Shown here one piece after another: positions 9,937 to 18,902 of a stretch of 64,000 nucleotides of DNA. The position numbers and the translations under genes are program-made. The notes under the pieces are model-generated. The model was not told the DNA's origin, searched no databases, and saw only the letters and a program-made list of their open reading frames with translations. Position 1 is the stretch's first letter. Each line of letters opens with the position of its first letter. This DNA comes from Siderastrea siderea (Eukaryota; Cnidaria; Anthozoa; Scleractinia; Rhizangiidae), in the NCBI GenBank assembly GCA_964030785.1, contig OZ034979.1:40245484-40309483 (forward strand), written 5' to 3'.

Positions 9937-10086
9937 TTAGTTTCCCGGCAAAAAACTTGATTTCATTTTTCCACAACTAGCACATTTTGCTTTCAATAGT
10001 TTTCTTTTGTTCTTTGTGATTACAACCTTTTCGGTCCCCTGCACATTCGGCGTTTTCCGCTTTTCTTTCACACAGTAAATTTCCAT
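9937..10086 (-). CDS. DUF5679-like 49-aa protein
   Basis: A very small ORF that starts MEIYCVKEKRKT and ends with a KCASCGKMKS knuckle. The layout (YCVKCKxKT, a VxxKNxRxxLK middle, then CxxCG) is that of the DUF5679 zinc-knuckle family found in several DNA viruses. Here the first Cys pair is reduced to one: YCVKE replaces YCVKC, so full zinc binding may be lost. A TGTATATATTC motif sits directly upstream of the ATG (10087-10097). Function unknown; it lies between the protease and the PLA2 protein in the structural gene block. Confidence 0.7.
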   Translation of the reverse strand: MEIYCVKEKRKTPNVQGTEKVVITKNKRKLLKAKCASCGKMKSSFLPGN

Positions 10087-10095
10087 TGTATATAT

Positions 10096-10536
10096 TCAAG
10101 AAAAATATTTTTTCAATATTTCCTCATTTTGAAGTAAATCATTGGAGAACATTTTCAAAATATCGGCAAAACTTGTTCCTTTATTTCTTTCGTTTAAAAA
10201 GAGAAGGCAGTAGTAACCACATCTCACACTTTGTTCCCATTGAATTTGGTTATCATTTCTGAAAAAATGTGTCATCCCGTGCATTGACATTTCTTGTTCC
10301 CATTCCAAAGGTGGTGGAAACCCAAATGAATCGAAATACTCGTAAGTACTTTCATCAGGCCAACAACAAACCCAATGAGTTCCCAAACTTCCAAAATCAT
10401 CCAAGTTGATAATGCATGGAGAATGAATCAAGGGTTTTGTTTCGTTTCTGCTAAAAATACCTTTGATGGGAATGCGCAAATAATCGCACCATTTTCTCAG
10501 GTCAATGTTGGATAGAGGTTTATCTTCAAATTTCAG
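10096..10536 (-). CDS. Adenain-like cysteine protease, no ATG start
   Basis: Processes capsid precursors. Numbered from a CTG at 10536 (146 aa), I see catalytic His54 (GTHWVCC), Asp69 (EYFDSFG), a Gln region (NDNQIQW) and Cys106 in RCGYYCLLFL, the adenain/Ulp1 order. The conserved N-terminal segment (LSNIDLRKWCDYL) lies upstream of any in-frame ATG. The frame opens right at the end of the preceding gene, where its last codons AAA AAA AAC TGA contain the heptamer AAAAAAC. Expression could use CTG initiation, a -1 frameshift from the upstream gene, or the ATG may be mutated. Confidence 0.88.
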   Translation of the reverse strand: MKFEDKPLSNIDLRKWCDYLRIPIKGIFSRNETKPLIHSPCIINLDDFGSLGTHWVCCWPDESTYEYFDSFGFPPPLEWEQEMSMHGMTHFFRNDNQIQWEQSVRCGYYCLLFLNERNKGTSFADILKMFSNDLLQNEEILKKYFS

Positions 10537-11237
10537 TTTTTTTTAAAACGATAATAATCATCCCAAGTTCCGAAAAAAGGTGGAGGTTGAATTTGCATTC
10601 CTCTACCTTTAGGAGGTGGTGGAAGAGGAGGTGCTCGTCTTGGTCGTGAGCGTGGTGGTTGAGTTTGCATACCTTTTCCGATTATTTTTCGGACTAAATC
10701 AAGGGCTAAAGGTACTCCGATAGACGCCAACATACCAAGGAAGCCGCCGTATTGTGCACCGCCTCCTTTTACTAAACCTTGACCAACAAGATAGCGTTCT
10801 GCCGCCTTTTTCTGAGTAGGAGTCATTCGCTGGACAAGTTTATAAAGCTCAATTTCCTTCGGCCCAAAACCCTTTCCGAATATCTTTTTCAGCACCTTTT
10901 CAGCGCCGAAACTCAAACCTGCACTTGCTAATGCCCCAAGGGCTGGCTTTATCAAAGGTCGTGCCAAACCTAACATAGCAGAAAATAAACTTCCACCACG
11001 CTGCGCAGTATTTTGAATTTGGGTCTGGCTTAATTTTATTTCCATTCCTTTCCCTTCCGCTGAGGTTTTCTTCAGTCGCGAGATTTGAGTAGCAGTGAGA
11101 AGAAGTTCGTCACCGCGCCCAATTTGGCCTGGTTTGACTCTCAGAGTAACAGACATCTTCGAAACATAAGCTTTTTGAAGTTTTTTTTTCTGACCATCGG
11201 TCAGTGCGATTTTATATGGGTGATAAGTTGTGCTCAT
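10533..11237 (-). CDS. pX/pVI-like minor virion protein
   Basis: 234 aa. The N-terminal region is basic (TDGQKKKLQKAYVSK...). A Gly-Gly rich hydrophobic middle (RGGSLFSAMLGLARPL, ALGALASAGLS) and further GGG-containing hydrophobic stretches follow, with a proline/arginine-rich tail. GG-flanked hydrophobic segments are typical of adenovirus pVI/pX-like precursors and would provide cleavage sites for the neighbouring protease. Membrane-lytic or core role is inferred. TATATATTATAT lies 10-20 nt upstream of the ATG. Its 3' end overlaps the protease frame at a slippery AAAAAAC. Confidence 0.65.
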   Translation of the reverse strand: MSTTYHPYKIALTDGQKKKLQKAYVSKMSVTLRVKPGQIGRGDELLLTATQISRLKKTSAEGKGMEIKLSQTQIQNTAQRGGSLFSAMLGLARPLIKPALGALASAGLSFGAEKVLKKIFGKGFGPKEIELYKLVQRMTPTQKKAAERYLVGQGLVKGGGAQYGGFLGMLASIGVPLALDLVRKIIGKGMQTQPPRSRPRRAPPLPPPPKGRGMQIQPPPFFGTWDDYYRFKKN

Positions 11238-11278
11238 CGTGTGTATATATTATATTCAGAATTTTTTTTTCATTTTTT
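11238..11278 (-). promoter_or_regulatory. TATA-like promoter of the pX-like gene
   Basis: GTGTATATATTATATTC precedes the ATG at 11237 by only a few bases, consistent with a very short 5' UTR. The interval also separates this gene from the end of the capsid gene. Confidence 0.5.
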
Positions 11279-12541
11279 CTAGACGACAACAAGCTCATTA
11301 CCAAGTTGTTTCAGAACAAATTCTTGTTCATTCAAAACCGCGGCGAAGATTTTATAATCTTGAGCGTTAGCAGGCTCGTTAAGTTTGTAATGAAAATAAA
11401 GGATTTGTGGGTCACCTGTCAAACTTTCTTTGGCATTTCGTAAATCGAAGTATATAATTGGGTAAAACTTCTCAAAGTTTGCGACTTGTATCTGAACGCC
11501 GGTGTTCTAGTCGTTTTTTCTGTATCTGAAATTTATCAAATCCTTCAAAATTCTTAGTTTAAACTCACTATCGTATTCAATCTGAGGGTAAAAGTTTGTT
11601 CCGCATTGGAGGCTGCAAGTTTTTAATCTTGCTGAGTCATCACCATCGATATCAAATGTGTCAAAAATGTAAGGATTTTGTGTGTAACGATTTTCTTTAC
11701 GAGCTTGTTGAAAGAATACAAAGACATGTTTGGGGTTTTTTATTCCACTCCCAATCATAAACATACCACTCTCGTCCCTTCTTTCACTCAAAGAAAAAAT
11801 ATTTTCTTTCAAGTATTTCAAATGGGTTGGTTTTAAGAAATTTTCATTTACAAAGGCCTGTCCTTTACCAGTGAAATGTAATTGTGGAACCCATAATTCT
11901 AATTTGCGAACAACAATTCTTCGAGCTGTTCCATCATTTTGGTAAATCAGTTCTCTATCATTTTGTAAAGTAATAAGAAACTCAAGTTGCATTGGTGGCA
12001 GCAGCCTGTCGGAAAGCCCTTCGAAAAAGAAGTATCTGTTTAAAGGAATTGTTGTCTGAACCATCTTTCCGCCCTGTGATAGAAGAGCCCTTGACCTCAT
12101 TCCAGTATTCGACGCATTTCCATCAGTCGCTGTGGTTGCGTCAACGTCAAGATACCAAAACTGATCTTTTGCCACGCTTCTTGAAAAATCATCAGAAAAT
12201 TCAAGCCGATTTTTGATAAAAATGAATTTGTGGATATTATTCGCATAGTAAAGTTCTTTACCAGATGAGTTGACCCTCAAACTTTTAATCAATGAAAAAG
12301 AACCGTTTATCGGAGCTGATTCGGTGTCGGCGACAACATTACCTCCATTTGCTGTTGCTTCAAACTTGAAATCAACGCGGAAATAGGCATTATACCAATC
12401 ATAAAAATTGTCCCTGTCCATCAACTTGAAAGTGTAACCCTCTTTCTCTTGAGTGTCACCATTACCAGGTAAGAGGATTGGGGTGGTTAAATTAAATTTG
12501 ACATATTTTTCACTCTCGAGGTATGGTTGAATTCTGAACAT
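11279..12541 (-). pseudogene. mcp: Major capsid protein (double jelly roll), in-frame TAG near the C-terminus
   Basis: Forms the hexon-like capsomers. The ORF from 12541 gives 344 aa and ends at TAG (11507-11509). The same frame continues without another stop to TAG at 11279, adding 75 codons that look like the last strand of the capsid fold (YPIIYFDLRNAK, ILYFHYKLNEP). Recognisable segments include MFRIQPYLESEKYVKFNL, SGKELYYANNIHKFIFIKN, NRYFFFEGLSDRLLPP and VRKLELWVPQL. The total (about 420 residues) fits a Polinton capsid protein; loss of the last 75 residues should break the second jelly roll unless the stop is read through. TATATTAAAAG precedes the start. Confidence 0.88.
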
Positions 12542-12584
12542 AACAACAAGCTTTTATATTAAAAGAAAAAAATTTTTTTTGCGC

Positions 12585-12693
12585 TTAAATTTCATTTGCC
12601 AAAATTCGATTCAATTTTATCAGAGCCTCATCTGATTTTTTTGGTAGTTTATTTTGTAAAATGTTTGTAAGTTTATTTTGTGCATCCTTACTC
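12585..12693 (-). pseudogene. C-terminal fragment of the core-like protein, cut off by the nested transposon
   Basis: On the minus strand an open frame begins at the 9-bp target duplication and ends with TAA at 12585; it encodes about 35 residues rich in Lys, Asn and Leu. It is in the frame that would continue the gene starting at 15004 if the transposon and one target copy were absent. The rest of the gene is at 14727-15004. Confidence 0.75.
12685..12693. repeat. 9-bp target site duplication, left copy
   Basis: TCCTTACTC directly abuts the CAGAGGAAGTCC terminus; an identical copy is at 14727-14735. Confidence 0.9.
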
Positions 12694-14726
12694 CAGAGGA
12701 AGTCCAAATAGTATCCCAGGATGCACCGCGGTTCATCTTATATTATCACTTGGAATCGTGACGTCATCATTACCTTCTACTCTCAGAACGGATAACATCT
12801 TCAGCGGGCGCCATGTTGCATGTGCGAACTTCTTTTGGCGTGAAGGCTACGGCCTTCAATAACGTGGAATTACTGTACGTTCATTGTGTTTCGAAAGAAA
12901 AGTTTAGTGTTTGCATAAAAGGTTTTACTTGCGTTACCCTGGTTTGCAGAGAAACGCATGTGAGCTACGTGGAAAACATGAGTGAACGACGGCGCTGTCT
13001 TGTTCCCGATGTGATAGAAAACCAATCTGTTGATGTTCTTTTAGAAGGACGTACCGCTCCTCTGCTTGTTCGAGTAAATTCGTCGTGTGATATAACGGTA
13101 AGTTGTGAAGATAGAAAGTAATTTTTATCGACGGACGGCTGTAAGAGCTTTCGCGTTGTGTTGCCTTCTCATATTGAAGTTAAGTTTTTCATGGCTATTA
13201 TTCGCTTTGTATTGTAATTAATCATCGCATGCAAATTTACCTTTCTTCGACAGATCCTTGATCCAAACAACCTGAGTAATGAAGGTCACAATGCTACACT
13301 GCTCTGGGCGTTTGAAATAGTGCCAGCACCCGCTGCACAATTTGTGAGACCGAGAGTACCAACGAAAGACTCTCCGCTCGATGATGTTTTTCCACCCGTC
13401 GACATTATGGATTCGGCATGTTGTTGTAATTGTGTGAATTCGACAAGCAATTGTTTAGTTTCGATGATTGCCAACGAGGATAGTCAGGACGTGGCTGCTA
13501 TTGCCGGCGAAGACGGGGACTCCGAGAGTTCTTGCGAAAGATCGAGTGAAGAGGAGTGTTCAGCAGGCGAAGATCCGGGCGAAGATTGTGTTGATGAAGA
13601 CGATGAGATTGAATTTTTCACTGAAACTTTTGCAGTCAAAGGATCGTATTGGGAGGGGAGATATCAAGAATCGCTTGTGAAATGTATGGAACTAAGAGCA
13701 AACGGGGAAAATGTGGAAGTGAGAACTTGCTTTGAATCTGACAACTTAAGAGACAAAAATGCAATAAAGTTTGAAGTACTTTATTTTGCTGCCTGGCACA
13801 TTATAGGATATTGTGGTGTGGAAAAAATTCCAAAACTGACCAAGGCTATTAGACTGAATGAAATAACAAGTTGCAAGCTGAGCTACATTAAGAGACAGTG
13901 GATACAACCAGTCAGTGCATTTAGGCATTATGCAGCAGTATCCATAACAAAGAAAGGACGCTGGGAAAACCCTCTGCTGGCTTGTTCGGCGTTGAGCCAG
14001 TAGAGATGCGACTCCTTTTTCCAGAACAATTTGTCGATGGATCCATAACACTGTAAAAGTCAGGAATTCAAAATAAATGAATTCATTGCATAATTTGGGA
14101 CACATACTTGTATTTACTTCCATTTAGCCGCGAAAAAGGTTAGCAATCACAAAAAAACCGCTTCGAATAGCATAAAATAAAATAAGAACAGTATCCCGCG
14201 CGTTTCTACAACGGTTTATAAAGTCGAAATCCAACTTGACTCGTAAGCACATGTACACGTGTCAGCGAAGAAAAATAACGAAACGTGTGAAAATTTAGTA
14301 AACTTTCAACCCCCGAAACTTGTGCAAAAACCGGGTTCTACTGGGTTCTTCTCCGTCAAAGCATAAAGCTGGGTCTAAATAACTTAAATATTATTGATAT
14401 TCAACATAGAATCGATTTCTAATCTGCATAAATAAGAATATTCATGACCTTGTTGCGGGTCAATGACCACATTGTCAAAACAATGACATTTTCAATAGCA
14501 AAATAGAGTGCGTTACATCCACGTTCTGGGCTATCCGATGAATGCAATGGAATACGGGGAGATTAAAAAATGACCATCTAAAATTTTCTTACCTTTACCG
14601 AAGCAAATAATGTAGATTTATCCGAAAGAAAAACGGACCATTCCTCGGTGCGAAGCGGCCATTTTCGATCTCATGCTGTGAATGGTCGGTGAAGTGTGAC
14701 GTGGGATACTATTCGGACTTCCTCTG
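12694..14726. mobile_element. Nested DNA transposon (25-bp TIRs, 9-bp TSD) carrying a HIRAN-like gene
   Basis: Ends are 12694-12718 and 14702-14726, 25-bp inverted repeats starting CAGAGGAAGTCC with one mismatch. It is flanked by a perfect 9-bp duplication and splits a Polinton gene, so it inserted after the Polinton formed. The 9-bp duplication fits Mutator-like (MULE) or Merlin elements better than hAT (8 bp), although CAGAG ends resemble hAT. No transposase is seen; the only gene is the two-exon ORF at 12813-14003. A cargo-bearing non-autonomous element is the best reading. Confidence 0.85.
12813..14003 (+). CDS. Two-exon gene with HIRAN-like domain inside the nested transposon
   Basis: Exon 1 is 12813-13097 (95 codons, ending at a GTAAGT donor, phase 0) and exon 2 is 13254-14003 (after TTCTTCGACAG), together 344 aa. 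Exon 1 has a Cys-containing fold with MSERRRCLVPD; exon 2 has a Cys-rich stretch (SACCCNCVNS), a very acidic linker (about 165-200) and a C-terminal domain with SYWEGRYQESL, ESDNLRDKNAI and HIIGYCG. The last pattern (G-Y/W-x-E-G-R, D-x-x-N-x-x-D-x-N-A, GY) matches HIRAN domains, which bind DNA ends. AATAAA occurs at 14072. Its codon use and introns look host-like, suggesting capture of a host gene. HIRAN assignment is by eye. Confidence 0.65.
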
Positions 14727-15004
14727 TCCTTACTCATTTGTTTTTTCTTTCGCTCTTGCAGTATTTTTCGTATTTGTTTCGAACCTTTTTCGCCAGCAAT
14801 TTCACCAACTTTCTGACCCGCTTTTTCAGCAAATGTTTTTGCGGTTTTTTCGGCAGTTTTCTTTGCCGCGTTCTTTACATTGTTTTTGAATACTTTACCG
14901 ATGGTCATGAAGGTGTCACGGATCACACCCGACCCTGTGTGTTTATATCGATAACTTCCGGTTTTTTCATCAAAAAATTTTGCCCACTCGCTCGGATGAT
15001 TCAT
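14618..15004 (-). pseudogene. Basic core-like protein, N-terminal part interrupted by the nested transposon
   Basis: Starts MNHPSEWAKFFDEKTG and continues with a Gly-Ser hinge, then a long Lys/Ala-rich helical region (NAAKKTAEKTAKTFAEKAG, KGSKQIRKILQERKKKQ), similar in style to Polinton DNA-condensing or pX-like core proteins. From 14726 downward the frame reads into transposon sequence (about 36 foreign residues, stop at 14618). The authentic C-terminus is at 12585-12693. TGTATATTTATGG lies next to the ATG. Confidence 0.7.
14727..14735. repeat. 9-bp target site duplication, right copy
   Basis: TCCTTACTC, identical to 12685-12693, immediately after the right terminus of the nested transposon. 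Confidence 0.9.
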
Positions 15005-15029
15005 GATTGTATATTTATGGAAACAAAAT

Positions 15030-15734
15030 TCATTCTTGTTTAATCATTAAATCAACCAAAATATCTATCCCGTTAAGATCCAGAGCACCACCAATTCCGT
15101 CAGTAACTCTAATTCTTACCGAATCGATAATTTTTTTGTTTACAGGATGCCAATTGCGAATAAGCGGTTCTTTTTCAAATGGACAACTTACTCGAAGCCT
15201 GGCTGTTGAAAAACTGTATATCACATCTCTTGGAACATTGTTTGATGTACGGGTGATCAGATCACAGTGGATAAACACTCAAAGTCTCTTTTCTATAACC
15301 AATTAAATCAGAAAAAGATCCTTGAGATAAGTCAAGCTCATAATCATCATGAATTAAAATGACAACTCTGTAAACCGTCATATCGAAATACATATTGAAA
15401 ATGAAATCACTTTATTCAACTTTTGGATCTACTCTACCGACGTGTTTCTGAATAAAATGGTTAATGTTTGTGTAATCATACATTCCATTTGGGAAAGTCA
15501 AAGTTTTCCAAGCTTGTTCCGTTTTTTTTTCCAGCGAATTTTGTTATTATCATAAGCGGCATCTATATTATACCATGAATAACTCATTGAGATATTTTTC
15601 AATGCTGCTTGATATTTTTCTGAATCTAAATAAATTGGAGTTGGAAAATTAATTGTGAAATCATGTGGAACATTATGGTCTCCACTTTTTTGGAGTTTTG
15701 CGAGTTTTGAGCTGAGAATGAGATCAAAAGACAT
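15030..15734 (-). pseudogene. Penton (single jelly-roll minor capsid) pseudogene
   Basis: The start at 15734 reads MSFDLILSSKL, then HDFTINFPTPIYLDSEKY and SMSYSWYNIDAAYDNN, typical of Polinton pentons. At an A9 run (15531-15539 as T on plus) the frame changes; protein-like sequence resumes in another frame (TFPNGMYDYTNINHFI), meets an in-frame TAA near 15417, continues (DYELDLSQGSFSDLIGY) and changes frame again near 15280, where some conserved sequence also seems missing. The last part, 15030-15278, encodes FIHCDLITR, DVIYSFSTARL and ALDLNGIDILVDLMI. At least three lesions make it non-functional as read. TTATATAAAAC precedes the ATG. Confidence 0.82.
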
Positions 15735-15736
15735 AA

Positions 15737-16696
15737 TTATTGTTTTATATAATCAGAAATAATTTTTTTCTTTTGTTTTTTATCGATTGTACCAAGTTCA
15801 ACAAGTGAATCAAGCAGATATAATACCTGTTTTTTTAGTTTCATTGAGCTATTTCCTGCTTTTATCGATCCTAAGCTCAAATAAAGTCGTTTGATCAATT
15901 TTTCATCTTCATAATCAGTGATGCCACTTCCTTCGGTTTCCCAATCTTGTTCAGAAAATTCATCTTCATTGTCAGAAAGTTCAAAAGTTGGTCTTCGGCT
16001 CATGACAGCTTTTTCAAGAGGGGTTGGAGGATATTCTTTACTTTTGTGTGAGGGTGTAGGTTTAAGGTTCCGCTTCCCTTCCTCCAGCTGTTTCGATAGA
16101 GGTTGGGTTCCCCTTCTTTCATAGATCCCATCTCTTATTTTTTTGAGTTCCGCAATGGTTTTGCCTTTCAAACCTAATTTCGATTCTCCTACTGTGTAGT
16201 TTTCATCATGACCTTTTATGGTAATGATCCGATTGATATTTTGCAACAAGATTGATTCATTTGGATATTCCAACTCAACCGGTCCCGGCTTCGCCCACTC
16301 TTTTCGTTTGGATGTTTCTTCCATCAGTGATGGGGGTGGTGGTGGAAAATCATCACCATCATCATCATCATCATCATCATATGGTGGTGTTGATGATGGT
16401 GTTGGTGATGGTGCTGGTGTGGGTGCGTCCGGTCTGAATTCATCACCAAAAGGGTAAGTTTCGTCAAATTCATCCATTGTGTAATCAGGAAATTCCTGCT
16501 CCTCCTCTTCTTCTTCTTCCACAGTGGTGCTGCTCTTATCAAGCCTTTTTGTGACTGGTTTAAAAAACTCTTCTCCTGAAAGCTGACCAAACTCTTTGTT
16601 TATTTTATCCATTTTGAATTTTTGGTGAATTTCTTCTGTTTGTTCATCTAGCTTCGACTTTTCTTCAGCCAACTGACGCCATTTTTTCACTGACAT
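15737..16696 (-). CDS. Acidic, proline-rich 319-aa Polinton protein
   Basis: I chose the ATG at 16696 (MSVKKWRQLAEEK) because a TATATA element lies just upstream and the longer frame to 16786 runs through the divergent ATPase gene. The N-terminus is a charged coiled-coil-like helix, followed by an EEEEEEE run, a Pro/Thr/Ser stretch with a seven-Asp run encoded by a (GAT)n microsatellite (16351-16380), PPPPP, then a conserved-looking KTIAELKKIRDGIYERRG and a Lys-rich helical C-terminus. Position among capsid genes suggests a scaffold or core role; no named family recognised. It ends 2 nt before the penton start. Confidence 0.65.
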   Translation of the reverse strand: MSVKKWRQLAEEKSKLDEQTEEIHQKFKMDKINKEFGQLSGEEFFKPVTKRLDKSSTTVEEEEEEEQEFPDYTMDEFDETYPFGDEFRPDAPTPAPSPTPSSTPPYDDDDDDDGDDFPPPPPSLMEETSKRKEWAKPGPVELEYPNESILLQNINRIITIKGHDENYTVGESKLGLKGKTIAELKKIRDGIYERRGTQPLSKQLEEGKRNLKPTPSHKSKEYPPTPLEKAVMSRRPTFELSDNEDEFSEQDWETEGSGITDYEDEKLIKRLYLSLGSIKAGNSSMKLKKQVLYLLDSLVELGTIDKKQKKKIISDYIKQ

Positions 16697-16729
16697 ATTT
16701 CCAGCGTGAATATATAAAAGCAAAAAAAA
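16697..16729. promoter_or_regulatory. Bidirectional TATA promoter between acidic protein and ATPase
   Basis: TATATAAAAG sits midway between two divergent ATGs (16696 on minus, 16730 on plus), within 10-20 nt of each. On the minus strand it also reads as TTTTATATA. Confidence 0.6.
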
Positions 16730-17367
16730 ATGAAGATTCCAAATTATGACCCAGGTTCTTCCAAGAGTAACTACAAACAAGGCCACCCTTGCATGCCAGC
16801 AGATGTTTTTCGGATGTTAATTTGTGGACCCAGTAATTCTGGCAAAACAAACATATTACTGCATATGATTTATGAGTTGTTGGAGTTTGATAAAATCTAC
16901 CTCTTCTCAAAAAACCTGCACCAGAACAAATATCAGAATCTTTTGCAGGACTTTGCTGAAAAAATCAACCCCCAGGTTGGTTATGAGGTTATCGAGGCTC
17001 ATGGTGATGAAATCATTCCACTCGAAGAGCTTCCGGTGGACAACCAAAAAATAGTTATTTTTGATGATCTTGTTTGCGAAAAAAACCAAAACGATATCAT
17101 TAATTATTTTATCAACGGGCGGCACAAAAACTGCTGCGTTATTTACCTCACTCAAACTTTCTACAAGGTACCGAAAAACATCCGTGATAACTGCAGCCAT
17201 TTTTGCATTTTCAGATTTCTTCCAAGAGAAATTAAAACAAACGGATTGCAGACGAGATAGGTGTGGATCATGACGCTTTAGATCGCGCCACCGGTAAAAA
17301 ATATTCTTTCTTTTACTATGACAAACCCCAGAAATTAATGAAAAAAAATTTTGATGAAGATATATAA
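16730..17367 (+). pseudogene. A32-like (FtsK/HerA) packaging ATPase, C-terminal frame change
   Basis: Pumps DNA into the capsid. The ORF 16730-17260 (176 aa) has Walker A GPSNSGKT (33-40) and Walker B IVIFDDL (108-113), then YLTQTFYKVPKNIRDN, the usual arginine-containing region after Walker B. After LPREIK the frame reads to an early TAG, while protein-like sequence (RIADEIGVDHDAL, KKYSFFYYDKPQKL) continues in another frame to TAA at 17365-17367, so an indel lies at about 17229-17242. That TAA overlaps the ATG of the fibre gene (TAATG). The ATPase core is intact; only the last 45 or so residues are affected. Confidence 0.88.
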
Positions 17368-18902
17368 TGGGGTATATTAACAGTCAAATTGGTGGAACAA
17401 GCCAAACTACAATGAGTGAAAGTGGAAAAGTTGGTCCTCCTGGCCCAGGGGGTCCTCCTGGCCCCGAGGGTCCTCCTGGACCGAAGGGTGATAAAGGCCC
17501 TGGAGGACCACAAGGTCCTTATGGTCCAAGAGGAGAAAAAGGGCCCGCTGGACCACAAGGTCAGGAGGGAGCACAAGGACCACGGGGTTTAAAAGGCGAC
17601 AAGGGCGACAAGGGTGATAAGGGCGATAAGGGCGATAAAGGTGATCGTGGCCCTCAGGGTAGTGCCAGCGGTTCTGGTGATATTGACATGCAAAATAAGT
17701 ACGATATTTTGCGTTTAAAAAGCAACCCTTATCCTGTCCACGGTGATCTGACAAAGGTAATAAACTATCAGGACACGAGAAATATCTTTCTTTCGAAAAA
17801 GGAAGGCGGAAAAATGGAGGCAAGCATTGATATGAACAATAATACAATCTACAACGTAAAAGACCCAACACAGGCAGATCAAGCCACAAACAAAAAATAT
17901 GTCGAAAATCAGCTTGAAAAAAAACTGAATAAAGGAGCTGATATTGATATGAAAAATAAATCAATTATCAATCTTGATCTTCCATCAAACCAAAGAGACG
18001 CCGCATGTGTCGAGTTTGTTAACAACAGAATTGATGACATGACACAAAAAAAGTTTCTCAAAGTTGATGGCAGTAACAATATGACTGGAAACTTGAATTT
18101 AAACAATAATAAAATCATTAACTTACAAACCGATTACAGAAATTCGAAATCCGCAGTTAATGTTGATTTTGTGCAAGAGGAAATAACAAATTTGAGAGAT
18201 CTTGTCACTCAAAAAATTCGTGAATCTCAGATCAATAACTCAGGTCAAAAAAGAGACGCCTTCAGATACTTGATGGAAGACACTGATGAATCTTCGAGTG
18301 AAAACAATATCGAGGTTTTGGGTATTATCGATTTTCCCAATTCTCCACATCAAATTAATAAAAAAGCTTACCAACTTAAACTCTTGCGTGAAAAAGGCTC
18401 ACCCTACCAGTACCGGTCACGCCTCGGTTTTAACCTATATAAACTTCCGGTCGGGTATTACACAATGGTCGTTGAATGGTTTCCGCCGGAAATGAATGAG
18501 TTGAGTGTTATTGCACAAGGCACAACGATTTCAATTTCTGATGAAACAACCAAAACATTCGAGAAGTACACCAAAACAGTTATCCATTTTCACAGATGGG
18601 GTAGCTCACCACCACAATTTATATATCTCGATCTGCACGGTACAGTCAGTAATCCATCATTTTTAACAATTGGTCATCTAATTGTTTATGGTGTTAAAGA
18701 AACAATTTCAAATGTTGACCCAAGTGTCTATGACACCGCCTTTGTTATTGAAAATGGAAAAATGGTGATGGAAACAGATCTTTCTTTAAACGGACACCAA
18801 CTACGCTCTTCCATTCACCACATAAACGGTTTTTTAAATTCAACAAAAGGGGACAAAAATTTTGTTTTAAATGGTGCCGAAAAAAATTTCATTGCCGGGT
18901 GA
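17367..18902 (+). CDS. Collagen-stalk fibre/spike protein
   Basis: 511 aa. Residues about 20-100 are uninterrupted Gly-X-Y collagen repeats ([13 protein letters not shown], then [13 protein letters not shown]). Then come three or more fibre-shaft repeats with a DMNNNxIxNxxxPTxxxxAxNKKYVxxQ pattern, as in phage tail fibres, and a beta-rich head ([19 protein letters not shown]). It probably projects from the virion and binds host surfaces. TATATAATG marks the start. Beyond its TGA at 18902 a second ORF (18871-19158) in another frame looks like a continuation (NIDIYCTRPITSSD), with the switch near an A7 run at 18880-18886. Confidence 0.8.
   Translation: MGYINSQIGGTSQTTMSESGKVGPPGPGGPPGPEGPPGPKGDKGPGGPQGPYGPRGEKGPAGPQGQEGAQGPRGLKGDKGDKGDKGDKGDKGDRGPQGSASGSGDIDMQNKYDILRLKSNPYPVHGDLTKVINYQDTRNIFLSKKEGGKMEASIDMNNNTIYNVKDPTQADQATNKKYVENQLEKKLNKGADIDMKNKSIINLDLPSNQRDAACVEFVNNRIDDMTQKKFLKVDGSNNMTGNLNLNNNKIINLQTDYRNSKSAVNVDFVQEEITNLRDLVTQKIRESQINNSGQKRDAFRYLMEDTDESSSENNIEVLGIIDFPNSPHQINKKAYQLKLLREKGSPYQYRSRLGFNLYKLPVGYYTMVVEWFPPEMNELSVIAQGTTISISDETTKTFEKYTKTVIHFHRWGSSPPQFIYLDLHGTVSNPSFLTIGHLIVYGVKETISNVDPSVYDTAFVIENGKMVMETDLSLNGHQLRSSIHHINGFLNSTKGDKNFVLNGAEKNFIAG

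Noticed and set aside
12694..14726. hAT assignment of the nested transposon from its CAGAG ends
   Set aside because: The flanking duplication is 9 bp, whereas hAT makes 8 bp; no hAT transposase present.
15918..16590. His-rich and Ser-rich ORFs overlapping the acidic protein
   Set aside because: They are other frames of the (GAT)n microsatellite in the acidic protein gene.
17407..17964. 185-aa ORF opposite the collagen region
   Set aside because: It is the antisense of the GC-rich collagen repeats; the plus frame has clear Gly-X-Y periodicity.
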